In this document: in pieces, positions 24,214 through 32,820 of the stretch
Layout: each line of letters starts with the position of its first letter
Numbering within the stretch: the first letter of the stretch is position 1
Assembly (NCBI GenBank): GCA_031263105.1
Contig: JAISGJ010000144.1
Location: 1 to 37,614 of the forward strand
Origin: Coriobacteriales bacterium
GTDB taxonomy: Bacteria > Actinomycetota > Coriobacteriia > Coriobacteriales > UBA8131
Length of the DNA stretch: 37,614 bases
Direction of reading: 5' to 3'
The notes under the pieces: generated by a model
The model's input: the letters and a program-made list of their open reading frames with translations, nothing else
Database searches by the model: none
What the model was told of the DNA's origin: nothing
Program-made: the position numbers and the translations under genes

Positions 24214-24552
24214 ATGGCTTTCAGCAAGGAGATAGGGCTTATCGCGGCCGGGTTCGCGCTCGGTACCATCGGCGTCAAGGCGGCGACCTCCGCCACCGCC
24301 AAGAAGCTCTGCGTGCAGGCGGTGTCCAAGGGCCTGCAGGCAAGGGCCGCAGGGCAGGACATCATAGAGCAGGCGAAGAGCAACGTCGACGACATCGTCG
24401 CCGAGGCGAGCTACCTGAACCAGCAGGAGGCGGCGGGCGCCACGGGGGCGGCAGGAGCGGAGGCGGCCCAAGAGGCCCCTGCGGGCGCAGGCGCAGAGAG
24501 CACCGTCAGGGCCGCACGCGGCACCGGCAGGAAGCGCACGAAGAAGAGCTAG
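24214..24552 (+). CDS. Small DUF6110-like protein upstream of a P-type ATPase
   Basis: A 112-residue protein. The N terminus MAFSKEIGLIAAGFALGTIGVKAATSATAKKL holds one hydrophobic, Gly-rich helix, followed by a helical stretch (QAVSKGLQARAAGQDIIEQA) and a low-complexity Ala/Gly/Glu segment ending in a basic tail (GRKRTKKS). The first half resembles the DUF6110 family as I remember it, found next to metal-type P-type ATPases, as here. The role is unknown; it could be a membrane-bound partner or assembly factor of the pump. AAAGGAG lies six bases before the ATG. Confidence 0.7.
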   Translation: MAFSKEIGLIAAGFALGTIGVKAATSATAKKLCVQAVSKGLQARAAGQDIIEQAKSNVDDIVAEASYLNQQEAAGATGAAGAEAAQEAPAGAGAESTVRAARGTGRKRTKKS

Positions 24553-24613
24553 GGAGACGACAACCAGTCATGGCACACCGTCTTCCGACACACAGGCATT
24601 GACCGTCGTCTCC
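24553..24613. repeat. Second palindromic family, short copy
   Basis: The ends ggagacgac and gtcgtctcc are exact inverses. The left part aligns with the left arm of 16323-16488 (shared TCAT.GCAC.CCGTCTTCCG), and the right part aligns with its right arm. The middle 100 or so bases are missing. It starts directly after the stop of the DUF6110-like gene and may act as a terminator-like stem before the ATPase gene. Confidence 0.75.
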
Positions 24614-24681
24614 TCAAGAAAGCAGCAACCCATGCCCACATGCCGTCTCCCGAGCCCGAAGGAAGGGTCGGTCGCCCCCTC

Positions 24682-26787
24682 ATGCGCCACACCGTAGAAC
24701 ATCGCATACCCGGTCGCCTCCGCGTGTCGCTCCACGGGCGCATCCCTGCGCCTGACGCCTACGCGCTCTCCGCCATCGTCGAGCAGTGGGAGGGCGTGCG
24801 CAGCCTCACCCTCTATCCGCGCACAGGCTCCCTCGCCATCGTCTACGACCCCGCCCTGCCGGATGCCGAACAGCGGCTGCTCGACCGCCTGGGGCGGCTT
24901 GCCGCAGCGGACGTAGCACAGCGTCGCCCCAGCGAGGCCCAGCTCCGGGCGCAGCCCCACCGCTTCGACCGCTCGCTCTCGGAGCAGATCGCCTGGCTCG
25001 TGCTGCGCCGCCTGGCCGCCAGGCTCCTGCTGCCGGCGCCGCTGCGGCTCGTCTACCAGATAGGCTGCTCGCTGGCCTTCGTCGCCGAGGCCGCACGCTC
25101 GCTCGCGCAGGCCCGCGTGGACGTGCCCGTGCTCGACGCGGCGGCCATCGCCGCCTCGCTCGTGCAGGGCAAAGGGGACGACGCAGCCTCGACCATGTTC
25201 CTTTTGACCCTCGGCGAGCTCATGGAGGAGCACGCGCGCGACCGCACCCAGCTCGAGCTCATCAACTCCCTCCTCGAGGTGCCGGAGCGGGTCTGGCTGC
25301 AAAGGCCGAAGAGGGCCGGCGGGGACGTCCTCGTCGAAGCCGGCGCACTGACAGTCGGCGACCGCATCGTCGTGCGCACCGGCTCGCCCGTCCCTGTGGA
25401 CGGCGCGGTCGTCTGCGGCCGCGCGCTCGTCAACCAGAACTCGCTGACGGGCGAGCCCCTCGCCATCGAGCGCAGCACGGGAGACAGCGTCTTCGCAGGC
25501 ACAGTGGTCGAGGAAGGGGAGCTCGTCATCGAGGTCACGTCCACCGTCGGCAACACCCGGCTCAGGCAGGTGGTGTCGCTCGTGGAGCAGTCCGAGGCGT
25601 ATCGCTCGAAGGGTCAGATACGGCTCGAGGACCTCGCCAACAGGTTCGTGCCCTACAACTTCCTCTACGCGGGCCTGCTCCTGCTGCTGACCCGCTCGCT
25701 CGCACGCGCCTCGACGGCCCTCATGGTCGACTACTCCTGCGCACTGAAGCTGACCGGCTCCATCTCGTCGCTTGCGGCACTGCGCGAGGCGGCGCGGGCG
25801 GGCATCACCGTCAAAGGGGCACGCAGCCTGGAGGAGCTTGCGCATGCCGACACGCTCGTGTTCGACAAGACGGGAACCCTGACCCAGACCACCCCGCAGG
25901 TGGCGGGCGTGATCGCCTTCGGGGCATGGGAGCAGCGCGAGGTCCTGCGCCTTGCGGCCTGCCTCGAGGAGCACTTCCCCCACCCGGTCGCCCGGGCCGT
26001 CGTCAACGAGGCGACCGCCCAAGGCCTCAACCATCGCGAGAAGCACGCGGCGGTCAACTACCTCGTCGCCCACGGCATCGCCTCGACGCTCGACGGCAAG
26101 CGCGTCATCATCGGCAGCGGGCACTTCGTCTTCGAGGACGAGGGTGTGCCCTACCCTGCCGCCAAGCGCCGCACGGTCGAGAGGCGGGCCGCCCATGGCT
26201 CCCCGCTCTTCCTCGCGGTCGATGGGGAGCTGGTCGGCGCCATCTGTATCAGCGACCCGCTCAAACCGGAGGTCGCCGCCACCGTCGCCGCGCTCCGGGC
26301 ACAGGGCTTCAGGCGTATCGTCATGCTCACGGGCGACAACGCCGCCACGGCCGCCCACATCGCCCGCGAGGCGGGCATCGAACAGTTCGAGGCCGACCTG
26401 CTCCCCGAGCAGAAGCATGCCTTCCTCGAGGGACTCCGCGCAGGCGGCGCCCGCGTGGTAATGGTGGGGGACGGCGTGAACGACTCGCCGGCGCTCAGCT
26501 GCGCCGACGTGGGAATCGCGATGGGCAACGGGGCCGCCATAGCACGCGAGGTCGCGAACATCACGCTGAGCAGCGGGCAGCTCGAGGACCTCGTGAGGCT
26601 CAGGCGCCTGGGCTGCGACCTCGACCGGCGCATGCGCCGCTCGTTTCGCTGGACCATGCTGCTCAACACGGCCCTCCTCGCCCTCGGCGGCCTGGGGCTT
26701 CTCCAGGCAGGCACCTCGTCTTTGATCCACAACGGCTCGACCGTGCTGCTCTGTGCGAACAGTGCCCGCTCGTATCAGATGGCCTGA
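24682..26787 (+). CDS. P1B-like P-type ATPase lacking the CPx motif
   Basis: A membrane cation pump of 701 residues. The N terminus (HRIPGRLRVSL) is a degenerate heavy-metal-associated domain without the CxxC. The actuator loop has LTGEP in place of TGES; the phosphorylation site is Asp395 in DKTGTLT; HFPHPVA matches the HP motif of P1B nucleotide domains; and GDGVNDSPAL is intact. The membrane motif normally CPC/CPH/SPC is instead DYSCALKLT (Cys353), so the ion cannot be predicted from known classes. The start is uncertain: ATG 24682 begins right at the family similarity, while ATG 24640 would add 14 residues. It is paired with the DUF6110-like gene. Confidence 0.88.
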   Translation: MRHTVEHRIPGRLRVSLHGRIPAPDAYALSAIVEQWEGVRSLTLYPRTGSLAIVYDPALPDAEQRLLDRLGRLAAADVAQRRPSEAQLRAQPHRFDRSLSEQIAWLVLRRLAARLLLPAPLRLVYQIGCSLAFVAEAARSLAQARVDVPVLDAAAIAASLVQGKGDDAASTMFLLTLGELMEEHARDRTQLELINSLLEVPERVWLQRPKRAGGDVLVEAGALTVGDRIVVRTGSPVPVDGAVVCGRALVNQNSLTGEPLAIERSTGDSVFAGTVVEEGELVIEVTSTVGNTRLRQVVSLVEQSEAYRSKGQIRLEDLANRFVPYNFLYAGLLLLLTRSLARASTALMVDYSCALKLTGSISSLAALREAARAGITVKGARSLEELAHADTLVFDKTGTLTQTTPQVAGVIAFGAWEQREVLRLAACLEEHFPHPVARAVVNEATAQGLNHREKHAAVNYLVAHGIASTLDGKRVIIGSGHFVFEDEGVPYPAAKRRTVERRAAHGSPLFLAVDGELVGAICISDPLKPEVAATVAALRAQGFRRIVMLTGDNAATAAHIAREAGIEQFEADLLPEQKHAFLEGLRAGGARVVMVGDGVNDSPALSCADVGIAMGNGAAIAREVANITLSSGQLEDLVRLRRLGCDLDRRMRRSFRWTMLLNTALLALGGLGLLQAGTSSLIHNGSTVLLCANSARSYQMA

Positions 26788-26829
26788 GGGCGCTCCGCGC
26801 AGGGCGCACCAAGGAAATGCCGATCGGTT

Positions 26830-26870
26830 GGCACCGTGCGGGCGCTGCGGGTGCCGCAGCGCGCCGTGCC
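26830..26870. terminator. G+C-rich hairpin between convergent genes
   Basis: gcgctgcgg-gtg-ccgcagcgc is a perfect nine-base stem, extended outward by ggcac/gtgcc with small bulges. It lies between the ATPase stop (26787) and the stop of the convergent small membrane protein (26873). There is no U tract on either side, so termination is plausible but not certain. Confidence 0.45.
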
Positions 26871-26872
26871 CC

Positions 26873-27217
26873 CTATCCGAATATCAGGGGGATGGCCTGC
26901 TTGAAAACGAAGAAGCTGGCGAGCATGACGGCCCCCAGCGCGACGAGCAGCACGCCCCTGCGTCGGATCCTGCCTTCCCGCCTGCCCTTCTCCCCCGTGA
27001 GGAGAAAGACGCCGGACAGGACGACGAGCGCGGCCAGTATCCCCGTGGACGCCGGTATCAGGGGATGGAACATCCCGGTCGGGTTGCCCGCATGGCCGAG
27101 GAGGCGGGCGAGGAACTCGAGCGCCATGCCTGCCATGATCAGGGCCGTCCACAACGCGACAAAGCCTGTGCCGCTTGAGCCCTGCGTGTCCTCCTGCATG
27201 TCCCTGTACTCTGACAT
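26873..27217 (-). CDS. Small three-helix membrane protein of unknown function
   Basis: A 114-residue protein with a hydrophilic N terminus, three hydrophobic segments (about 20-42, 50-75 and 88-110) and a basic loop GEKGRREGRIRRRG between the last two. I do not recognise the family. A near-perfect AAAGGAGG lies before the ATG, and the hydrophobic pattern favours this frame over the overlapping alternative in the same strand. It is convergent with the P-type ATPase. Confidence 0.65.
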   Translation of the reverse strand: MSEYRDMQEDTQGSSGTGFVALWTALIMAGMALEFLARLLGHAGNPTGMFHPLIPASTGILAALVVLSGVFLLTGEKGRREGRIRRRGVLLVALGAVMLASFFVFKQAIPLIFG

Positions 27218-27443
27218 CGAACCTCCTTTGTCGCCTGCGGGCCATTATACGCCACTCTCGCGTCGCAACGGCTGCGCGGCGGTGTGCGCGTCAGGAGAAG
27301 GGATACGGACACGGACGAGGATCCTCTGTGCCATGGTGTCGTTTTGGCCGGAAGGGCGGGGCAGGCGGCCGTGCCGCACCACAGCGCCGTGCCGCTGCGC
27401 TGTCGTCCCGCTGTCGCCGCGCCGCCTCCGCGCCGCCTCCGCG

Positions 27444-27482
27444 CCGTCGGAGGCCGCACCGATACCGGGCGGCCTCCGACGG
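27444..27482 (-). terminator. Hairpin downstream of the flavoprotein reductase gene
   Basis: ccgtcggaggccg and cggcctccgacgg form a perfect 13-base stem with a 13-base loop, 22 bases after the flavoprotein stop on the minus strand. No U tract follows. The remaining bases of 27246-27443 are G+C-rich short repeats (gccgcctccgc) with no gene. Confidence 0.55.
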
Positions 27483-27504
27483 CAGGGGCTACGCCGTCAG
27501 AGGG

Positions 27505-29112
27505 CTACGCCGACTTGGCGATGTAAAGTGCGGCCTGCTCGGCGGCGTTGGGGCCGAAGACCATCGTGTCGCAGACACCGTTCCCGCCCAGGCGGTTGGA
27601 GCCATGCAGCCCGCCGGTGGACTCGCCGGCGGCGTACAGGCCTGCGATGGGCTTCCCCTTCGCATCCAGTGCACGGCTCTGCTCGTCGATCCGTATGCCG
27701 CCCATGCAGTAGTGGATGCCGGGGGCGATCTTGCAGGCATAGAAGGGGCCCGAGCCGAAGGCGATGAGGCCCTTGGTGCGCCCGAAGGGGTCGGTGGCGC
27801 CGTCGGTGGTCACGGCGTTGTAGGTCGCCACCGCCTCCTCGAGGGCGGCCGTATCGACCTTGATCTTGCTGGCCAGCTCCGCCAGCGTGGGGGCCTTGAC
27901 GCTCAGGCCGCGCTCGTCGTAGCTCACCGCGTCGAGGTTGCTCTCATAGACCTGCTGGTCGTAGACCACGTAGGCATACTTGCCCGGCTGCTCGAGCTCG
28001 GCCTCAGAGACGGCGTCGCGCGTCTCCATCTCATTGAAGAAGCGCTTGCCCTCGGAGTTGATGAGGATGGCGCCGCCGCCCCTGATGCCTTCGGCGATAA
28101 GCGCGCCGGTCGTCTGCTCGACCGTCGGATGCGTCTGGACCTGCTCCATCAGGACGAGCTCCGCGCCCGCCTTCTGCGCCATGATCATGCCGTCGCCGGT
28201 GGTATACGGGATGTTGGTCGTGACGAAGTCCGCGACCTCGGGCCTGTACTTGCGGAGCATCTCCTTGTTGGAGCCGAAGCCCCCTGCAGCGATGATGACG
28301 GCCTTGGCCTCGAAGGTGGTCTCCGCACCGTCCTTCGTCTGCGCCTTGACTCCTGTGACGGCACCGTTCGCGTCCACCACCAGCTCGGTCGCGGGGGTCT
28401 CGACGAGGGTCTCGACGCCCTCCCGCTCGACCGCGTCGCGAAGGCCGGGGATGAGGGTCTTTCCGATGGCGCTCCCGTCGGTGGGACGATGGCAGCGCTT
28501 GACGCTGGCCCCGCCCATCTGCGTGATGTTGTCGAGCGTGATGCCCGCCTCGTCAAGCCAGTCGATGGCAGCCGACGAGTTGCTGCACATGAAGTCGACC
28601 AGGGTGCGCTCGCCCAGTTCGTGGCCGCCCTTGAACGTGTCCTCTGCGAACAGCTCGTTGGTGTCCTCGATCTTGTCCTTCACCTGGAACCTGGTCTCTG
28701 AGGCGTTCATGCCCGATGAGGAGAAGTTCGTGTTCCCGCCGCTGCCGATGCCCTTCTCCAACAGGAGCACCTTCGCGACGCCTCCCTGCTTGGCCGCCAA
28801 TGCGGCAGCAAGGCCGGCGCCTCCTGCGCCCACGATAACGATGTCGTAGGCCTCGACCTGCGGGGCAGGCTTCTCTGCGTCCGGTGCCTTCTCCTGCTTC
28901 GGCCCGCAGCCGGCCAGAGAGGCAAGCGCCGTGGTGCCCAGCGCCATCGCCGCAACGGATGCAGCGCCGCCCTTGACGAAGCTGCGCCTGTCAAGCGCCG
29001 CAGGCAACGGCCCTGCCTCCCGAGCAACAGGAGCCGACCCCTGGTGCCGTGACGTGCCGCCTTCCTCGCCTTGGGACACCGTCTGCGAGGCTTCTTGTTC
29101 GGTCTTAGACAT
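27505..29112 (-). CDS. Secreted FAD-dependent fumarate reductase-like flavoprotein
   Basis: A 535-residue flavoprotein of the FccA/UrdA (fumarate reductase-like) family. Twin-arginine signal DRRSFVKGG near residue 45, ending in ASLAGC, so probably a lipoprotein. FAD is bound by DIVIVGAGGAGLAAALAAKQ. Active-site landmarks: His in QVQTHPTV, the catalytic Arg region EGIRGGGAILINSEGKRFFNE, His in GIHYCMGGIRID, and Arg in GGLHGSNRLGGNG. It lacks both a heme domain and an FMN-binding domain, so its electrons must come from a separate carrier. The acceptor could be fumarate, urocanate, an acrylate or another enoate. ATG 29112 has an AGAAAGG site upstream. Divergent from the TetR operon. Confidence 0.88.
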   Translation of the reverse strand: MSKTEQEASQTVSQGEEGGTSRHQGSAPVAREAGPLPAALDRRSFVKGGAASVAAMALGTTALASLAGCGPKQEKAPDAEKPAPQVEAYDIVIVGAGGAGLAAALAAKQGGVAKVLLLEKGIGSGGNTNFSSSGMNASETRFQVKDKIEDTNELFAEDTFKGGHELGERTLVDFMCSNSSAAIDWLDEAGITLDNITQMGGASVKRCHRPTDGSAIGKTLIPGLRDAVEREGVETLVETPATELVVDANGAVTGVKAQTKDGAETTFEAKAVIIAAGGFGSNKEMLRKYRPEVADFVTTNIPYTTGDGMIMAQKAGAELVLMEQVQTHPTVEQTTGALIAEGIRGGGAILINSEGKRFFNEMETRDAVSEAELEQPGKYAYVVYDQQVYESNLDAVSYDERGLSVKAPTLAELASKIKVDTAALEEAVATYNAVTTDGATDPFGRTKGLIAFGSGPFYACKIAPGIHYCMGGIRIDEQSRALDAKGKPIAGLYAAGESTGGLHGSNRLGGNGVCDTMVFGPNAAEQAALYIAKSA

Positions 29113-29341
29113 AAACACTACCTTTCTTTCGCAGGCCCGGCCGGTATGACCTGACGCCTGCCCCCTAGCTGATGGAATGCGCATCCGCGCATCGTGCCCG
29201 GATGCCTGTCGTTCCTCCTTGTGCCCTAAAAAAGCAACAGGGTCCCAAGCGACCCGAAAGCCGCCAAGAACCCGTCCGGGTAAGGATAGTCGATTTGCCG
29301 ACGCTTTGCAACATCAAATTTGCACAAAATTGCGCCCTCTG

Positions 29342-29391
29342 TTGACCATGTGGTCAATCTATGGTAGCCTCTGTGTTGACCGTGTGGTCAA
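29342..29391. promoter_or_regulatory. Twin TTGACC-N4-GGTCAA operators of the TetR operon
   Basis: Two 16-base inverted repeats, at 29342-29357 and 29376-29391, start 34 bases apart and end 16 bases before the TetR ATG. They are very likely binding sites of the TetR protein itself. The second overlaps the expected transcription start, so binding would block the operon. The rest of the 295-base gap to the flavoprotein gene holds no other gene. Confidence 0.8.
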
Positions 29392-29407
29392 TCGAAAGGA
29401 GAGACCC

Positions 29408-30187
29408 ATGAGGCAACAGGTGCCCGACACCCCTGCCCACCTGCGCATACAGGCAGACGATGCCCCCGCCCCTGTGCAGGAACACAGGGCGGACGCTCCC
29501 GCCCCCGTGCAGGAGCAGACGGGCGATGCCCACGCGCACTTCCACGCCATCGCAGCCGAGAAACAGCAGCGCATCCTGCAGGCAGCCTTGGAGGAGTTCG
29601 CGGCCAAGGACTACGCGAGCGCGTCCACCAACACGATCGTCGCGCGGGCCAGGATAAGCAAGGGGCTGCTGTTCCACTACTTCAACGACAAGCTGGGCCT
29701 GTACCTCTACCTGTTGGAGCACGTCGCACAAAAGCTCTACGGCGACGTCATGGCCCTGATCGACCTCGAGAACGACGACGTCTTCGACCTCATGCAAAAG
29801 ACCATCGAGGCGAAGCTCGGTGTCGCGAACCGCTCGGTGCTGGAGACGCGCCTGTACCTCCGCGCCCTGACCGGCGACATCCCTCCGCAGGCAAAGGAGG
29901 CCCTCGGGCAGTCGGTCGACCAGGCATACGACACCTTCGCGTTGATGACCTCCCTGCTCAACGAGGACTACCTTAAAGAGGGCCTGGACAAGGAGAAGGC
30001 CGTCCAGATCATCTATTGGGTCGGCGAGGGCATAACCAACCAGTTGCTCTCGACCCTCGCCCTTGAGGCCGAAGGCGATGCCTACGCACACATGATGACC
30101 TACACGGCAGGGTACTTCGACCTCCTCCGCAACCTGTTCTACCGGTCGGACGCGACACCGCCTTCGAGGCAGGGGAAGGGAGACTGA
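29408..30187 (+). CDS. TetR-family regulator with repeated N-terminal extension
   Basis: A 259-residue regulator. The TetR DNA-binding domain is at about 50-95 (QQRILQAALEEFAAKDYASASTN, TIVARARISKGLLFHYFNDK), followed by a helical ligand-binding domain. The first 45 residues are unusual: APAPVQE is repeated (DDAPAPVQEHRADAPAPVQEQTGDA), reflecting a tandem DNA repeat, and they precede the normal family start. AAAGGAG lies eight bases before the ATG. It heads an operon with an ABC exporter and probably represses it, with a hydrophobic compound as inducer. Confidence 0.88.
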   Translation: MRQQVPDTPAHLRIQADDAPAPVQEHRADAPAPVQEQTGDAHAHFHAIAAEKQQRILQAALEEFAAKDYASASTNTIVARARISKGLLFHYFNDKLGLYLYLLEHVAQKLYGDVMALIDLENDDVFDLMQKTIEAKLGVANRSVLETRLYLRALTGDIPPQAKEALGQSVDQAYDTFALMTSLLNEDYLKEGLDKEKAVQIIYWVGEGITNQLLSTLALEAEGDAYAHMMTYTAGYFDLLRNLFYRSDATPPSRQGKGD

Positions 30188-30188
30188 C

Positions 30189-31067
30189 ATGGCTGTTCTG
30201 GAGACACAGGGCCTGCACAAGCGCTTTGGGAAGGTGCAGGCGCTCGACGGCGTCGACCTGAGCGTGGAGCCGGGCGAGGTCTACGGCTTCATCGGGCCGA
30301 ACGGGGCGGGCAAATCGACGACCATCCGCATCCTGCTCGGCATCCTCCGGGCCAGCGCGGGCAGCGCCCGCATCTTCGGGCTCGACGCCTGGAGGGACGC
30401 CGCCACGATACACCGGGACATCGCCTATGTCCCCGGGGACGTGAGCCTGTGGAGCAACCTCTCCGGCGGCGAGGTCATCGACCTGTTCCTGCGCCTGCGC
30501 ACGGGACGCGAGGGCCGCTACCGCAACGAGCTCATCGAGCGCTTCGACTTCGACCCGACCAAGAAGTGCGGGGCCTACTCCAAGGGCAACCGCCAGAAGG
30601 TCGCCCTGATAGCGGCCTTCTCGGCAGATGCCGGGCTCTACATCATGGACGAGCCGACCTCCGGCCTCGACCCCCTCATGGAGCTGGTCTTCCGCGAATG
30701 CGTCGCAGACGTCAAGGCACGCGGGGCGAGCGTGCTGCTCTCAAGCCACATCCTCAGCGAGGTCGAGCTGCTCTGCGACCGCATGAGCATCATCCGCCAG
30801 GGCAGGGTCATCGACAGCGGCACGCTGGCCGACATGCGCCACCTTACACGCAACAGGGTCTCCCTCGAGACGGACGCGCCGGTCCGAGGACTCGACCGGC
30901 TCTCCGGCGTCCACGACCTGCAGGCCGACGGGACGACGACGACCTTCACCCTCGACAACGCCCAGACCCCGCAGCTCCTTGCGTTCCTTGCGGACAAGGA
31001 CGTGCGGCACCTCACCTCGGCGCCGCCGACGCTCGAGGAGCTGTTCATGGGCCACTACGCAGGATAG
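30189..31067 (+). CDS. ABC transporter ATP-binding protein (drug/polyketide exporter type)
   Basis: A 292-residue ATPase. Walker A GPNGAGKST near residue 40, a Q-loop region, the signature in the variant form YSKGNRQK rather than LSGGQ, Walker B LYIMDEPTSGLD near 155, and the switch His in LLSSHILSEVE. The C-terminal 70 residues resemble the DrrA-type extension. It begins one base after the TetR stop and powers the permease encoded next. Confidence 0.92.
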   Translation: MAVLETQGLHKRFGKVQALDGVDLSVEPGEVYGFIGPNGAGKSTTIRILLGILRASAGSARIFGLDAWRDAATIHRDIAYVPGDVSLWSNLSGGEVIDLFLRLRTGREGRYRNELIERFDFDPTKKCGAYSKGNRQKVALIAAFSADAGLYIMDEPTSGLDPLMELVFRECVADVKARGASVLLSSHILSEVELLCDRMSIIRQGRVIDSGTLADMRHLTRNRVSLETDAPVRGLDRLSGVHDLQADGTTTTFTLDNAQTPQLLAFLADKDVRHLTSAPPTLEELFMGHYAG

Positions 31068-31077
31068 GGGGAGGGCC

Positions 31078-32796
31078 ATGCTCGCCATGTCGTCAACGCC
31101 GGCGCCCGCCGCATCTGCCGCGCCCGCCGCCTCGCCGCCGCCCGCCGCGCCCGCGCCCCCTGCGCCTCCTGCGCCCGCGCCCGCGCCTCCTGCGCACGCA
31201 CTGTCGTCGCTTCACAACTTCCCCGGGCTCATGCGCTTCATACTCAGGCGCGACCGTCTGTGGCTCGCACTCTGGATGGGGGGCCTGCTCGTCCTCGGAA
31301 CCTTCTTCGCACCTATGATCGTCGAGGTGGTGGGGGACGCGTCTGCCCAGGCGGCGCTCCAAGAGACGCTCTCCAACCCCGCCATGGTCGCCCTGTGCGG
31401 CCCTTCCTATGGGGACGGGTACAGCCACGGCGCCATGTACGTGCAGTTCATGCTCGTGTGGACCGCCCTCGGCTTCGCGGTCATGAACATCATGTTCGTC
31501 GTACGCCATACGCGCAAAGACGAGGAGGACGGGGCGAGCGAGATGGTCGGCGCCCTGCCGGTGGGCCGCGGGGCCGCGCTCTTTGCGACACTCGTCGTCG
31601 CATGCGCCGTCGACGTGCTCCTTGCGGTGCTGACGGGCGTGACCATAGCGCTCTTCGGCGTCGAGACCCTCGACCTGGAGGGCTCGCTCGTGTTCGGCTG
31701 CGCGCTCGGGGCCTGCGGCATCGTCTTCGCGGGGACGGCCGCCCTGTTCGCACAGCTGTTCCCGACCGCACGGTCGGCAACGGGCGCCTCGCTTGCCGTC
31801 CTCGGCGCGGCCTATCTCCTGCGCGCCGCCGGTGACGTGGGCTCGGAGGCCCTGGCGCACATCTCGCCGCTCGGGCTGGTCGAGCGTTCCGAGGCCTACG
31901 TGGGCAACTACCTCTGGCCCGAGCTCGCCTTGGTGCTGGCAGGCCTTGCGCTCTGCACGGTCGCCTTCCTCCTGGGCGCACGGCGCAGCAGCGGCCAGGG
32001 CATGCTGCCTGTGCGCACGGGACGGGCGCATGCCTCGACGTTCCTCAGGGGCGGGCTCGGGCTTTCCTGGCGGCTCTCGCGCGGCATGATGCTCGCCTGG
32101 GCGGCGGCCGTGCTCGTCTTCGCTGCGACCTATGGCTCGGTGTTCAACGACCTCGACGCCTTCGTCGCGAACAACGACATGTACCGGGCTATGCTCGGCA
32201 TCGGAGCCGGCAAGGGCGACATCATGGACCCCGTCATCGCCACGATGACGCTCCTCATGTCGATCATGGCGACGATTCCCGTGATCGCCGTGACACTCAG
32301 GCTCAGGACCGAGGAGGGCAAGAGCCGCATGGAGCAGCTGCTGGCCGGCTCGGTCTCGCGCGTCCGCCTCATCGTCTGCGAGGTCACCGTAGCCGTCCTG
32401 CTCGCCGTCGTCCTCCAGCTCCTGAGCGCTCTGGGGATGTGGGGCGCCGCCGCCACGGTCATGGACGAGCCCGGGGAGCTCGCCCTGTACCTCGCCTCGG
32501 CGATGGGCTTCCTCCCCGCGATGCTCGTCTTCGTCGGCCTGGGCGTCCTTCTCGTCGGCGTCGCCCCCCGGCTGTCGGCGCTCATCTGGGCGTACCTTGC
32601 CTATGCGTTCTTCGTGGCCTTCCTCGGCGACGTGTTCGCCCTGCCCGCATGGGCGGAGAACATCTCGGTCTTCGGCCTGCTGCCGCGCTATCCCGCCGCC
32701 GAGATCGAGCCTGCGCGGATCGCCGCGCTGTGCGCCGCCTCGGCGCTGCTCGCCGCAGCAGGAGCCGTCGCCTATCGCCGCAGAGACCTCGCCTGA
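31078..32796 (+). CDS. ABC exporter permease with Pro/Ala-rich N terminus
   Basis: A 572-residue membrane protein with about 12 hydrophobic segments in two similar halves, of the group annotated as exporters of polyketide antibiotics. It partners the preceding ATPase. The first 42 residues are nearly all Ala and Pro (APAASAAPAASPPPAAPAPP and more), and a conventional start of the family region is at SSLHNFPGLMRFILRRDRLW. The ATG follows GGGGGAGGG. An internal start after the low-complexity stretch cannot be excluded. Confidence 0.88.
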   Translation: MLAMSSTPAPAASAAPAASPPPAAPAPPAPPAPAPAPPAHALSSLHNFPGLMRFILRRDRLWLALWMGGLLVLGTFFAPMIVEVVGDASAQAALQETLSNPAMVALCGPSYGDGYSHGAMYVQFMLVWTALGFAVMNIMFVVRHTRKDEEDGASEMVGALPVGRGAALFATLVVACAVDVLLAVLTGVTIALFGVETLDLEGSLVFGCALGACGIVFAGTAALFAQLFPTARSATGASLAVLGAAYLLRAAGDVGSEALAHISPLGLVERSEAYVGNYLWPELALVLAGLALCTVAFLLGARRSSGQGMLPVRTGRAHASTFLRGGLGLSWRLSRGMMLAWAAAVLVFAATYGSVFNDLDAFVANNDMYRAMLGIGAGKGDIMDPVIATMTLLMSIMATIPVIAVTLRLRTEEGKSRMEQLLAGSVSRVRLIVCEVTVAVLLAVVLQLLSALGMWGAAATVMDEPGELALYLASAMGFLPAMLVFVGLGVLLVGVAPRLSALIWAYLAYAFFVAFLGDVFALPAWAENISVFGLLPRYPAAEIEPARIAALCAASALLAAAGAVAYRRRDLA

Positions 32797-32820
32797 GCAA
32801 AGACGCCTCGTAGGTTACAC

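Noticed and set aside
24568-26730. 720-codon open frame on the minus strand opposite the P-type ATPase, and a 993-codon frame on the plus strand at 24786-27767
   Set aside because: Both are by-products of high GC: their products are Arg/Gly/His-rich with no recognisable domain, and the overlapping ATPase frame has intact catalytic motifs.
26775-27245. 156-codon frame overlapping the small membrane protein on the same strand
   Set aside because: The 114-codon frame has a strong AAAGGAGG site and clear hydrophobic helices; the longer frame is Arg/Gly-rich.
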